The notes: generated by a model not told the origin, from the letters alone. A DNA stretch of 64,000 nt from Planctomycetaceae bacterium (GCA_020638955.1 JACKHO010000005.1:186001-250000); one strand, 5' to 3'; counted from the first letter of the stretch, positions 27,169-36,346 are shown. A program made the numbers and translations.

Positions 27169-28269
27169 ATGAAAGCCGTTGCCGTACGTCCTGGTATTAA
27201 GAACAGCGCCTTCGTCGCAGACATTCCAGAGCCCAAACTGGATGACGTCGCCGATGGTCGTGGAGTACTGGTACGCACACTGCAGGTTGGCATCGACGCG
27301 ACCGACTCGGAAATTAACGAAGCACTTTACGGCGCCGCTCCAAAGGGTGATGACTACCTCGTCCTCGGACATGAAGTGTTTGGACGTGTCGAGGCCGTTG
27401 GCCCCAATGTCACCCATCTGAAGGTGGGAGATTATTGCACCAGTACCGTGCGTCGCCCTGGTCCAACCATTTACGACAAAATTGGCCGCAACGACATTAC
27501 CAGTCACCACGAATACTATGAGCGGGGAATTAATCTGCTGCATGGATTCCTGACCGAAAAGTTCGTGGATGATGCAGAATTCATGGTGAAAGTTCCTGCA
27601 GGACTCGCATCACTCGGCGTGCTGTCGGAACCAGCCAGCGTGTGTGCGAAAGCGATTGAACAGGCCTATCTCGCCCAGCAGCGTTTGCAGGTGTGGGAAC
27701 CGAAAATCGCGTTTGTCACCGGCGCCGGTCAAATTGGTCAGCTCACAACCATGATGCTCCGCCTGCGTGGACTCGAAGTCTACACTCTGGCGCGCACTCG
27801 CAATCCTGGACTGAAGCAAGAGCTCGTGGAAGCGTATGGTGGTCACTATGTGAGCACACTGGATACACCAATGCTGGAACTGGCTGAGAAAGTCGGTGCT
27901 CCAGATCTCATCATCGAAGCCACCGGTAGCAGTGCCGTCGCATTCGAAGCAATGCAGGCATTGAATCGTAACGGAGCCCTGGTTTGGACGAGCGTCACAG
28001 GCGGAGACCGAAAGCTCAACGACTTCCCTGCCGACAAGGTCAATTTGGAATGGGTCCTCGGCAACAAGTTGCTCGTCGGCTCAGTGAACGGTAACCGCCA
28101 CCACTTTGCCAAAGGAATCGCCGATTTGGGACTGGGCGATGTCATGTTCCCCGGCGTCACTCAGCGAATTCTGACGACGCCTTTCGATGGCTTCGGCAAT
28201 CCTCAGGATCTCTTCACAGCGCTCGAAGACCGCGATAATTTGAAGGTCTACGTGAACGTGGCCGAATAA
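27169..28269 (+). CDS. Glucose 1-dehydrogenase-like MDR oxidoreductase
   Basis: The 366-residue protein matches archaeal-type glucose dehydrogenase, which oxidises glucose to gluconolactone with NAD(P). Visible marks are MKAVAVRPG, VLGHEVFGRVEAVG, TVRRPGP, YYERGINLLHGFLTEKFVDD, and the cofactor loop VTGAGQIGQLTTMMLRLRG. The catalytic zinc ligands appear to be D43, H68, E69 and E154, with Asp replacing the usual Cys as in Haloferax glucose dehydrogenase. The four-Cys structural zinc lobe after RRPG is missing. A terminator-like hairpin sits immediately upstream and a thioredoxin-like gene follows after 38 bases. Confidence 0.85.
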   Translation: MKAVAVRPGIKNSAFVADIPEPKLDDVADGRGVLVRTLQVGIDATDSEINEALYGAAPKGDDYLVLGHEVFGRVEAVGPNVTHLKVGDYCTSTVRRPGPTIYDKIGRNDITSHHEYYERGINLLHGFLTEKFVDDAEFMVKVPAGLASLGVLSEPASVCAKAIEQAYLAQQRLQVWEPKIAFVTGAGQIGQLTTMMLRLRGLEVYTLARTRNPGLKQELVEAYGGHYVSTLDTPMLELAEKVGAPDLIIEATGSSAVAFEAMQALNRNGALVWTSVTGGDRKLNDFPADKVNLEWVLGNKLLVGSVNGNRHHFAKGIADLGLGDVMFPGVTQRILTTPFDGFGNPQDLFTALEDRDNLKVYVNVAE

Positions 28270-28307
28270 TTCGGCCCGGTCGTTCACCTCTTATCGAATC
28301 AAAGCTC

Positions 28308-28865
28308 ATGGACTTTGCACAACAGTTTGAAAAGGCTCAGCCGTATGCTGAGTTTCTGAATCAATACGCCACGGATGATCAGCGCACGCGCTGGGAAAAC
28401 TTTCGCAGCAGCATTGAATTGACTGCCGAACAGCGAGAGTTGCTGGCGTCGTTCACTCGCGACATGCAGGTGCTCGTACTCGCCGGAACGTGGTGCGGCG
28501 ATTGTGTGAACCAGTGTCCCATTTTTGAATTGTTCGCCGAGGCCGCTGGCTGTATTCAAGTGCGCTACGCCGACCGGGATGACAATCCCGAACTGGCAGA
28601 AGCACTCATGACATGCGGCGGCGCGCGCGTGCCTTGTGTTGTCTTCCTCAGCGAAGATGGTCAGTTCTGTGGCCGCTATGGGGACCGGACGTTGGCCCGA
28701 TATCGTGCGACTGTAGCCAAACTGCAGGGTGCCGCCTGTCCGACCGGTTTGACGCCTGCCGACTCCGTCACGCCTGCCGTCATTCAGGACTGGCTGAACG
28801 AATTCGAACGCATCCAGTGGATGCTTCGTACCTCAACCCGCCTGCGCAACCTGCACGGCGACTGA
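28308..28865 (+). CDS. Thioredoxin-family protein with CGDC active site
   Basis: The 185-residue protein has no signal peptide. After a helical N-terminus comes a thioredoxin fold with active site AGTWCGDCVNQCP (C63, C66), then YADRDDNPELAEAL and GGARVPCVVFLSEDGQF with the cis-Pro region. The C-terminal helices end in a basic tail. Such CGDC proteins are cytoplasmic thiol-disulfide proteins of unknown partner. It lies 38 bases after the glucose-dehydrogenase-like gene on the same strand, so the two may be one transcript. Confidence 0.9.
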   Translation: MDFAQQFEKAQPYAEFLNQYATDDQRTRWENFRSSIELTAEQRELLASFTRDMQVLVLAGTWCGDCVNQCPIFELFAEAAGCIQVRYADRDDNPELAEALMTCGGARVPCVVFLSEDGQFCGRYGDRTLARYRATVAKLQGAACPTGLTPADSVTPAVIQDWLNEFERIQWMLRTSTRLRNLHGD

Positions 28866-29019
28866 CGTTTACGGGTTGTTCGCTTCGGTTGTAGCGGTCG
28901 TAACGACAGACTCCCCGGTTCCTGCAGCGCACTTCCCATTGCGGGGTTGAGAGGACTGCAATCTGCACGCAATAGTGTGTGAGTTGAATTGATTGCCTGG
29001 GACCCTTGAGGACTCTGTG

Positions 29020-30081
29020 ATGCGTTTTGCCTGCCTGCTTGCACTTCTTGCGTTTGCAACTCCGCTCTTTGCTGCGGACGACAAAGATGGCCCGGTCTAC
29101 ACTGATCCCAGCATGGCGGATGAAGACTTCCAGTTGCAGGGAGAGTACCGCGGCTATTTCCGTCCCACCAGTTCACCACGCAGTTCCATAAACGTGGCTC
29201 TGCAAGTCATCGCACTCGGCGACGGACAGTTTCGGGCGTCGAAGTGCTACGGCGGACTCCCCGGCGAGGGCTGGTTTGGTGGCGAACGCTACGAAATTCC
29301 CGGAGAACGCAGCGGCGACATCCTCCGGATTCATGACACGCGTTACGAAATCGAAATTCAAAATGGCGAAGGAGTCGTTATCGACAGTGACGGTCGCGAA
29401 GCAGGTCATTTCACACGTGTTGAACGAATCAGCCCCACGATGGGTGCTCCTGCCCCTAAGGGAGCCATTGTCTTGTTCGATGGAACCGACAACGGCAGCT
29501 TCAAGGATGCCAAGCTGACTGAAGAAGGTTTCCTGATGGCAGGTACAGAAACCACACAGGCCTTTGGCGATTTTCGTCTGCATGGGGAATTCCGACTCCC
29601 GTACAAGCCGAAAGCACTTGGTCAGGCCCGCGGTAATAGCGGCTTCTACCTGCAGGGACGCTATGAAGTGCAGGTCCTCGATTCGTTTGGTCTGGAAGGT
29701 ATCGAGAACGAATGCGGTGCCCTGTACCGCACGAAACGCCCGGACTTCAACATGTGCCTGCCACCACTCCAGTGGCAGACCTACGACATCGATTTCTCAC
29801 CCGCGAAGTTCGACGAGTCAGGCAACAAAGTTCGCAATATGCAAATCTCCGTCTGGCACAACGGACAGCTCATTCACAACGCCGCCAGCATCCCCAACAA
29901 AACGGGAGCCGGAAAACCAGAAGGCCCGGAAGCGCTCATTACCAAAATTCAGGATCACGGAAACCCTGTCGTCTATCGCAACATTTGGCTGGTTGACCGC
30001 AGCGGCCCGGACAGCGTTGGCAACAACTGGCTGAAACTCCCAGTGAAAGCTCCTCCGGTGCCCATTCGCTTTGGACCGTAA
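29020..30081 (+). CDS. Secreted DUF1080 (3-keto-disaccharide hydrolase-like) protein
   Basis: The 353-residue protein starts at 29020 with a signal peptide (RFACLLALLAFATPLFA). An N-terminal beta-rich module (residues about 35-140) precedes a DUF1080 domain (from GAIVLFDGTDNGSFKDA). The latter shows GNSGFYLQGRYEVQVLDSF, ENECGALY, QTYDIDFSPAKFD and YRNIWLVD, typical of this beta-jelly-roll family. DUF1080 proteins include 3-keto-glucoside hydrolases. A strong terminator follows. Confidence 0.92.
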   Translation: MRFACLLALLAFATPLFAADDKDGPVYTDPSMADEDFQLQGEYRGYFRPTSSPRSSINVALQVIALGDGQFRASKCYGGLPGEGWFGGERYEIPGERSGDILRIHDTRYEIEIQNGEGVVIDSDGREAGHFTRVERISPTMGAPAPKGAIVLFDGTDNGSFKDAKLTEEGFLMAGTETTQAFGDFRLHGEFRLPYKPKALGQARGNSGFYLQGRYEVQVLDSFGLEGIENECGALYRTKRPDFNMCLPPLQWQTYDIDFSPAKFDESGNKVRNMQISVWHNGQLIHNAASIPNKTGAGKPEGPEALITKIQDHGNPVVYRNIWLVDRSGPDSVGNNWLKLPVKAPPVPIRFGP

Positions 30082-30105
30082 TCGTCCGACCGTAGAAGCA
30101 AAAGC

Positions 30106-30140
30106 CAGCACAGACGCGTGAGTCTGTGCTGTTTTTTTTT
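30106..30140 (+). terminator. Intrinsic terminator after DUF1080 gene
   Basis: A perfect 10-bp stem (30106-30115 with 30122-30131) with a GCGTGA loop is followed by nine T residues. On the minus strand it would be followed by CTTTTGC, so it may also serve the convergent redoxin gene. Confidence 0.92.
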
Positions 30141-30216
30141 ATTCCGGCTTCGCGTCTCGAATTCGACGATTCTCAACTATGGCAAAGCCATACTCAACCA
30201 TCTCAACCAACGGGTA

Positions 30217-32583
30217 TTACGGCACCGTCTGAACAGTCGCTTCTGGCTGGGTGGGAGCCTCAATGAGATGCAAAAGCCGTTTGGCTTCGTTCAGAACAAA
30301 CTCAGGCTCCATGAACGGTTCGTAGCTAATGTCCTGCCAGCAGACTTCGCCTTGGGCATTAATAAGAAATGTGCCGTGCAGCGTGAGATTCTCGAAGTCA
30401 TCGTAGCAGCGGTACGCCTTGAAGATTTCGAGCGATTCATTCGAAACCAGCGGGAACGGAAACTCTTCTTCGCCATACTTTTCCTGCGAGAGCTTCAGGT
30501 CTTCGATGGAGTCGGTGCTGATGGCAACCAGTTCAATCCCCTGCTTGCGGAACGCTTCCGTTTGCGGTGCGAATGCCTGTAACTGTTCCGCACAGTGCAG
30601 ACAGGCGTGTCCGAGATAGAAAATCACCACCACGGGACGACCTTTGTATTCGGCCAGGCTGTGCTGATTGCCGACATGATCGGCCAAAGCCCATTCCGGA
30701 GCAGGGCTTGGTGTCCACTGGAATGGTCCCAACTCTCCCAACTCGGGACGCTCGCCAAAGTCTGCTGGTCGCTCCAGTGGCTTCCGCCAGTCTTCCGGCA
30801 GTTCCATTGAAGCTGCAATTGGTGCCAGCCGTGCGAAGAGTGGCACACTCAATGTGATCGCTGACGAAAGTTCATGAACCTTCTTGAACTCGGCCTTTGC
30901 TTCCTCCGGCTTGTCTGCCTGCCAGAGTGCGAATGCCAGATGAGCGAGAGGAATAACCTCTTTGTCATGGTCCGTTACGTTCTTCCGTAAAGTCTTGAGC
31001 GCCTCGTCGAGTTCACCCGCTTTCAATTGAGCCTCAGCCAGAACGCTCTTGCTCAGCCGCGTGTCTTTCTTGAAGGCTTCCAGGGCTTCCTTGTTTTCAT
31101 CATTTGCCCAATGGGAGTAGCCTCGAAGTTCATGCACGACAGGTTCCAGCCGCCGGATTTCCTCGCCGAATTTTCGCTTTGCCGCATCAACGAGCGACTT
31201 AACGGCCTTCTCGTCTTTTTCCTCTTCTTCAGCCTTTTTCTTCGCCTCTTCGCCGGCGGCCTCCTGCTTTTCTTTCACGGCCTCCAGTTCCGCAGTCAAC
31301 TCATCCAGTGTCGCCTGCCCGGCATCGACATTTCCCAGGCGGAAATTCGCGACGGCCAGAAATCGCTTTTGCTTCACCTGCTCTGCGGCGTCATCTGACG
31401 GTTCGAGATAACCAAGTTGCTCTAACTGCAGAGCCCGTTCCCACAGCTCAAACTCTTCCAACGCTTGGAACAGCCGCAGGCGACCGTAGTACGCACTCCC
31501 TCGCTTCGACAGCGTGTTGTACTTGGGATGCCGTGGCAAATCGCTCATATTGAGTGCCAGTTGCAATGCGCGATCTGCATCACCAAGGAAAATGAGATTC
31601 CTGATGAGCCACTCATTGTTATGCGCGAAATTGTGAATCTGGTCTGGCATAACGCGGTCACGCATCATGTGGGCATGATCTACGCGGGCACTCGCTTCCT
31701 GCTGCCAGACGGCATCATGGTAGCGATGAAGTCGCGAGTAAATGTGCCCCGGCATGTGCCACATGTGAGCGATTGCAGGAGCCGACTCGCCGCACAGCGC
31801 GGCCGAGTTCAACGCGTTCTCTGGTTCTTCGTAATCCCACAGGTGGATTCGGAAGTGATGGCAAGGATGCAATGGATTCTTGTCCAGAACGTCATTGAGC
31901 AGCGCGTCGACGGCATAGTAGCTGGAAATCGGCACGTCTTTTGACTTGCTTTCGTACAGGATGAGGCACAGCAGCGCCTTCGCTTCGAGATCGTCGGGGA
32001 ATTCATGCAACAGCTTCTCATAAGCTTTGATGAGTGCTTCGTGGCGTTTCTTGTTCCAGTCCCGCTGATCTTTCTGCTTCTCTTTATCGCGCTCCTTGAA
32101 GAATGCGGACCACGCCTCGATGTGACGCTGCTCCCGCTTCGTGGCCTTCTCACGCCGCTTCATCGCTTCTTCAATGAAACCGCGCCCACGTGACTCATTC
32201 CCTCGATTCGACAACGCCATCCCCCAGTAGGCAATAGCACACTCGGGATCCAAAGCCGCCGCCTGACGGAACGTCCTTTCCGACTCGAAATACCAGAAGC
32301 CATGCAGTTGACCGACTCCCTGATCGATGAACTGCTGCACCGTTTCATTCGCACAGGTCGCTTCGAAGTGGACGTTCCCTGTCCCCTGCATCAGATACGC
32401 CGCCTGTCGTGCTCCTTCGTTGAACACCTCGCCATGCAGCGAGTGCCCCTCAGCAGGCGTCGTTTCCTCCGGCGGGGCCGAAACGTCTTCGGGAACCGGT
32501 TTCTCTTCAGCCTCCTGCGCGAAGGCAGGAGACACACACGTCAGCACAAGACCAAAACACAGGAGACGGGCAAAACCATTCAT
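30217..32583 (-). CDS. Secreted TPR-like protein fused to a C-terminal redoxin domain
   Basis: The start chosen is the ATG at 32583 (788 residues); only a TTG lies just upstream. A signal peptide (NGFARLLCFGLVLTCVSPAFA) leads into a TPR-like helical region of about 600 residues. This part is rich in His (HHFRIHLWDY; HMWHMPGHIYSRLHRYHD; IHNFAHNNEW). A charged coiled coil follows, with AAGEEAKKKAEEEEKDEKAV at its core. The last 170 residues are a peroxiredoxin/AhpC-TSA-like domain with a CLHC dithiol near residue 659 (YLGHACLHCAEQL) and GIELVAISTDSIEDLK. Periplasmic thiol chemistry is inferred. I do not recognise the N-terminal part as a named family. Confidence 0.8.
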   Translation of the reverse strand: MNGFARLLCFGLVLTCVSPAFAQEAEEKPVPEDVSAPPEETTPAEGHSLHGEVFNEGARQAAYLMQGTGNVHFEATCANETVQQFIDQGVGQLHGFWYFESERTFRQAAALDPECAIAYWGMALSNRGNESRGRGFIEEAMKRREKATKREQRHIEAWSAFFKERDKEKQKDQRDWNKKRHEALIKAYEKLLHEFPDDLEAKALLCLILYESKSKDVPISSYYAVDALLNDVLDKNPLHPCHHFRIHLWDYEEPENALNSAALCGESAPAIAHMWHMPGHIYSRLHRYHDAVWQQEASARVDHAHMMRDRVMPDQIHNFAHNNEWLIRNLIFLGDADRALQLALNMSDLPRHPKYNTLSKRGSAYYGRLRLFQALEEFELWERALQLEQLGYLEPSDDAAEQVKQKRFLAVANFRLGNVDAGQATLDELTAELEAVKEKQEAAGEEAKKKAEEEEKDEKAVKSLVDAAKRKFGEEIRRLEPVVHELRGYSHWANDENKEALEAFKKDTRLSKSVLAEAQLKAGELDEALKTLRKNVTDHDKEVIPLAHLAFALWQADKPEEAKAEFKKVHELSSAITLSVPLFARLAPIAASMELPEDWRKPLERPADFGERPELGELGPFQWTPSPAPEWALADHVGNQHSLAEYKGRPVVVIFYLGHACLHCAEQLQAFAPQTEAFRKQGIELVAISTDSIEDLKLSQEKYGEEEFPFPLVSNESLEIFKAYRCYDDFENLTLHGTFLINAQGEVCWQDISYEPFMEPEFVLNEAKRLLHLIEAPTQPEATVQTVP

Positions 32584-32761
32584 GAGGGGAGGCAACCTTC
32601 ACATCGGAGGGAATTGTTGTGTGAAGATTCTATGAACAGGCCGTTCATTGTGCCATCGGACGTGGTCGGATCGATGCGCGAAGACGAATACGGGGGACAC
32701 CCATCGGGCGACGACCGTTTGCCAGCCGCCCGCATGAAGCATGGCATTACACGCTACGTAT

Positions 32762-32791
32762 CTGACAATGGCCTGTCATTTGCAGTAGAAT
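32762..32791 (+). promoter_or_regulatory. Candidate sigma70-type promoter for flavin reductase operon
   Basis: CTGACA (32762-32767) and TAGAAT (32786-32791) are separated by 18 bases, about 80 bases before the ATG at 32872. Both hexamers match the consensus at five of six positions. No start-site data exist here. Confidence 0.4.
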
Positions 32792-32871
32792 CAAGGTGCA
32801 GTGAGTGCAGTGTGCCGTTGTGGCTCAGTGCACATTGCCGCGATACGTCCTTGGAACTGCTGGAGGGACGA

Positions 32872-33513
32872 ATGAATGCTCCTGCGTCTGCTCAGAACGA
32901 GTCACCGAAGCTGGTGACTCTCGATGTGGACTTCCCGCTATGGGACCGATTTTTCATGGTGGCGCCGCTCGTCGTCATTGGTTCCAAAGAACCCGATGGA
33001 AGTTTCGACCTCGCCCCGAAGCACATGGTGGCACCGCTTTCCTGGGAGAACTACTTCGGGTTTGTCTGCACACCTGCACATGCGACGTATCGGAACATCC
33101 AGCGTGAGGGAGTGTTCACCGTCAGCTTTCCCAAAGCCGATCAGGTCGTGTTGACAAGTTTGTCCGCGGCTCCGCGGTGTGATGCCGAAACAAACGAAAA
33201 GCCGTCACTGTCCGCGTTGCCGACAATTAGGGCCGAGAAGGTGGATGGCGTTTTCCTGCAGGATGCCTCGCTCTTCTTTGAATGCGAACTGCATTCGATT
33301 GTCGACGGGTTTGGAATCAACAGTCTCATTGCTGGTCGCATTGTCGCCGCGCATGTCGTGCCGGAGGCACTGCGGTCTGAAGACAAAGATGATCAGGACG
33401 TCATTCGGCAAGCACCACTGCTAGCGTATCTCGCGCCGGGACGATTTACCGAGATTCAGGAGAGTTCCTCGTTTCCGTTTCCCGCCGGTTTCTCCCGGGA
33501 GCCGAAAGAATGA
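32872..33513 (+). CDS. Flavin reductase-like FMN-binding protein
   Basis: The frame is open far upstream, but the start at 32872 has GGAGGG seven bases before it and gives a normal 213-residue protein. Family marks are RFFMVAPLVVIGSKEPDGSF, HMVAPLSWENYFGFVCTP, and HATYRNIQREGVFTVSFP. Proteins of this family bind FMN and reduce it or act as flavin-dependent oxidoreductases. The next gene, an M20 peptidase, overlaps its stop by four bases (ATGA), so they are translationally coupled. Confidence 0.88.
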   Translation: MNAPASAQNESPKLVTLDVDFPLWDRFFMVAPLVVIGSKEPDGSFDLAPKHMVAPLSWENYFGFVCTPAHATYRNIQREGVFTVSFPKADQVVLTSLSAAPRCDAETNEKPSLSALPTIRAEKVDGVFLQDASLFFECELHSIVDGFGINSLIAGRIVAAHVVPEALRSEDKDDQDVIRQAPLLAYLAPGRFTEIQESSSFPFPAGFSREPKE

Positions 33514-34721
33514 GTGCTTCACGGATACAAAGTCAGCGAATTCGTGATCATTTGGCCGCGCAGCAGGATGAAATGGTCGCTTTGCTCACGGCGTTGGCGC
33601 GGGCAGAGTCCCCCTCGCATGAACCACACACGCAGGATGACGTCTTCCAACTGCTCGGAGTCGCGATGCGCGATCGTGGATTTCGGATTCGGAAAACAAA
33701 GGGCAGCAAAACGGGTGGGAACTTGTTAGCGGTTCCAGAGTCCCGCGGTAAGCGGACGCCCATTCAGTTGATGCTCGGCCACTGTGACACCGTCTGGCCG
33801 GTTGGCACGACTCAATCAATGCCTGTGGAACAACGGGATGGCAAGCTGTTTGGTCCTGGTGTGTATGACATGAAGGCCGGCCTGGTGCAGGCCGTGTTTG
33901 CCGTTGGAGCACTCAGAGACCTTGGTGTGAGTGTCCCCGTCGCACCCGTCCTGTTCGTCAATTCGGACGAAGAAATCGGCAGCCCGGAATCGACACCGCA
34001 CATCAAACGACTCTCACAAATTGCCGACCGGGCGTTTGTCATGGAACCCTCATTGGGGCCGACCGGACAATTGAAAACGGCACGCAAGGGAGTTGGGCGG
34101 TTCACCGTCCGCGTGGTGGGGAAAGCCGCACATGCCGGGCTTGATCCTGGTAAGGGAGTGAGCGCCATTCTGGAACTCTCACATGTGGTGCAGGCGTTGT
34201 TTGCTTTGAATGATCCCGAACGCGGCATTACGGTGAATGTCGGCACCATTGACGGGGGGATGCGTCCCAATGTCGTCGCTCCTGAAGCCAAAGCCGATGC
34301 CGACGTGCGAGTGTTGACTCAGGAAGACGCGCGTCGTATCGAGGCAGCCATTCACGGATTAAAGCCGAGCATTCCCGGAACGGAACTGCACATTGAAGGA
34401 CACATTGGCCGTCCTCCGTTGGAACGGACTCCGCGAAATCAGCGGCTCTGGAACGCTGCGCAGGAACTGGCCGACGACATGGGAATTGAATTGCAGGAAG
34501 GAACCGCAGGCGGCGGATCGGATGGCAATACAACGAGTCTGGCGACGGCCACACTGGATGGCCTTGGAGCCGTCGGAGATGGGGCACATGCAGTTCATGA
34601 GCATGTCATTATCGAGCACATGCCGGAACGGGCCGCACTGCTGGCGGGGATGTTGGCATTGCCCATGATGCGTACCGAGTCACCTGAGCAGCAAGGCATA
34701 GCGACCGAATCCACAACTTGA
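33510..34721 (+). CDS. M20-family metallopeptidase
   Basis: The 403-residue protein is an M20 di-zinc hydrolase, closest in style to carboxypeptidase G2 (glutamate carboxypeptidase). The metal and catalytic blocks are LMLGHCDTVWPVG, GPGVYDMKAGLVQAV, VNSDEEIGSPEST and VHEHVIIEHM at the C-terminus. The dimerisation domain is recognisable in GRFTVRVVGKAAHAGLDPGK. It removes a C-terminal residue from, or deacylates, an amide substrate; which one is not visible. It is the middle gene of a flavin reductase/M20/P-loop operon. Confidence 0.92.
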   Translation: MSASRIQSQRIRDHLAAQQDEMVALLTALARAESPSHEPHTQDDVFQLLGVAMRDRGFRIRKTKGSKTGGNLLAVPESRGKRTPIQLMLGHCDTVWPVGTTQSMPVEQRDGKLFGPGVYDMKAGLVQAVFAVGALRDLGVSVPVAPVLFVNSDEEIGSPESTPHIKRLSQIADRAFVMEPSLGPTGQLKTARKGVGRFTVRVVGKAAHAGLDPGKGVSAILELSHVVQALFALNDPERGITVNVGTIDGGMRPNVVAPEAKADADVRVLTQEDARRIEAAIHGLKPSIPGTELHIEGHIGRPPLERTPRNQRLWNAAQELADDMGIELQEGTAGGGSDGNTTSLATATLDGLGAVGDGAHAVHEHVIIEHMPERAALLAGMLALPMMRTESPEQQGIATESTT

Positions 34722-34730
34722 GAGGGAAGC

Positions 34731-35759
34731 ATGAGCAGTATTTCCACGTCTCGTCATCTGTTGACGTCGCTGACCCGAATTGCCGACTTTGGCACGGTTC
34801 CCTTTAAAGTCGCTTCTGTGCCGCGAGAGGCATGGGATACAGGTGATTATGTTCTGGGAGAAGTCATCGGATCGGTGAGTCCCTCCAGTCAGTTGGAACT
34901 GACCAACGGACGCATGATGACTCCCATGGTTGGAGATACGGTCGTCGGTGCGCTCGGTATTCGGGCGGCAACGCTTGAAGCAGTAGGGCACTGGCAAGAC
35001 GTCGGTGAGGACGGAATTCTCGACTGCATGACATCGGCAGGCTTGCTCGGTCGGATTACGTCGCGCTCGCACTACGTGGGGAGTGTCGTCCGGTTGAAAT
35101 ACCGCGGTCATGTTGTTCGCAGCGACAATAAAGTGACAATGAGCCAGTTCGCGCCCTCGGTTGACTCACCGGTTGAGTTCAATTGTCCGTGCGTCTTGAT
35201 TATTGGTACGTCCATGTCGTCCGGGAAGACAACGTCGGGCAGGGTTCTTGTTCGAAAGCTCGTAGAAAGTGGCTTACGTGTCGTGGGCGCTAAACTGACG
35301 GGAGCGGGGCGGTACCGGGATGTTCAAGCGTACTACGACTCGGGAGCGTCCGCGATTTTTGATTTCGTCGACTGCGGACTACCGTCCACTGTCTGCAGTG
35401 AGGACGTCTATCGGAATGCACTGGAAAAACTCTTAGGTCAAATCGCGGCTGCAACTCCCGACGTCGTTGTCGTCGAGGCCGGGGCCTCACCACTCGAACC
35501 ATACAATGGCAACACCGCCGTGCAGCGCATTCAGCCGCATGTGCGTTGCACCATTTTGTGTGCATCTGATCCTTACGCCGTGGTCGGCGTGACGCAGGGC
35601 TTCGGCTTCCAGCCCGACCTCGTCACGGGAGTTGCGACATCAACCTCCGCCGGCTGTCAGGTCGTTGAAGGTCTGACAGGCTTGAGGGCACTGAATCTGA
35701 TGGATCCCGGTTCCCACGACGAACTGGTGCAGCTGCTGAAGACTAAGCTTGGCACCTGA
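34731..35759 (+). CDS. P-loop NTPase, DUF1611-like
   Basis: This 342-residue protein starts nine bases after the M20 gene. The first about 140 residues form a beta-rich domain. The second half is a P-loop NTPase with Walker A GTSMSSGKTTSG near residue 160, then VGAKLTGAGRYRDVQAYYDS, and the segment IFDFVDCGLPSTV. This resembles DUF1611 proteins such as DgcN, linked to D-glutamate catabolism in other bacteria. The Walker A variant (S-S-G-K-T) is intact. A role with the adjacent M20 peptidase on an acyl-amino acid is a guess from context. Confidence 0.65.
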   Translation: MSSISTSRHLLTSLTRIADFGTVPFKVASVPREAWDTGDYVLGEVIGSVSPSSQLELTNGRMMTPMVGDTVVGALGIRAATLEAVGHWQDVGEDGILDCMTSAGLLGRITSRSHYVGSVVRLKYRGHVVRSDNKVTMSQFAPSVDSPVEFNCPCVLIIGTSMSSGKTTSGRVLVRKLVESGLRVVGAKLTGAGRYRDVQAYYDSGASAIFDFVDCGLPSTVCSEDVYRNALEKLLGQIAAATPDVVVVEAGASPLEPYNGNTAVQRIQPHVRCTILCASDPYAVVGVTQGFGFQPDLVTGVATSTSAGCQVVEGLTGLRALNLMDPGSHDELVQLLKTKLGT

Positions 35760-35830
35760 ATGCGGCCACGCCATCACTTCAAATGCAGTTCGCAAGTTGA
35801 TTTGCAAGACGCTGGTCATTTTCGCCCAAT

Positions 35831-36346
35831 TCAACTCATCAGCAATGAGCGAACTACATCTGCTGTCTGCTGCGTTGACCGAGTGGAGCAGTCGATAATG
35901 GCATCAGCGATGTCCGAGAATAGCATATGGAATCGGTCGTAGTGGTCCAACGTGTATCGTTGAGCGTCCAATGGGCGATTTGATCCTCCACATGTTGGGC
36001 GAGCCAGATGGCGCTTCAAACGTTCTTTGGGTTTGTGAAGGTAAAGAAACATGAGTCGCGAAAACGCCTCATGCTGCTCGTGGTTCACTTTTGCGAAACG
36101 TAGACGCGTCAGCATCTCCTCGTGATTGCTCAGGACGACTACACTCGGACGAGTGGGGGACAAAAGCCATGTTAACGCAACGTCTAGCGGCGGGGATTTT
36201 GTTGTACCAAGGCCAACGTCCATATCGCCGCGTCGGGAACCGTTGAGAAGCGCGGCACAAGCTGTTTTACCTGCGGCAGAGTGTCCAACTAACACCGCTT
36301 TGACCGCAGTATTCTGAGTAGTCGACTTGTCTGAAGTACTTCCCAA
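35831..36346 (-). CDS. Small P-loop protein, possibly N-terminally disrupted
   Basis: The 171-residue reading frame has an early P-loop (VLVGHSAAGKTACAALLNG). Later segments are VVVLSNHEEMLTRL and RFHMLFSDIADAIIDCSTRS. The only start near the P-loop is a TTG at 36346 with no ribosome-binding site. The frame continues upstream for about 25 more sensible residues (such as LSDLFSKASAGLN) without an ATG, and a short ATG-initiated piece (PIRTSISGQLTIFQV) lies just upstream in another frame. The gene may therefore be a frameshifted remnant. The family is not recognised. Upstream DNA is noticeably AT-richer than its surroundings. Confidence 0.45.
   Translation of the reverse strand: MGSTSDKSTTQNTAVKAVLVGHSAAGKTACAALLNGSRRGDMDVGLGTTKSPPLDVALTWLLSPTRPSVVVLSNHEEMLTRLRFAKVNHEQHEAFSRLMFLYLHKPKERLKRHLARPTCGGSNRPLDAQRYTLDHYDRFHMLFSDIADAIIDCSTRSTQQTADVVRSLLMS

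Noticed and set aside
25983..27293. Minus-strand open frame of about 436 codons
   Set aside because: It lies antisense to the DegT aminotransferase, which has every expected motif.
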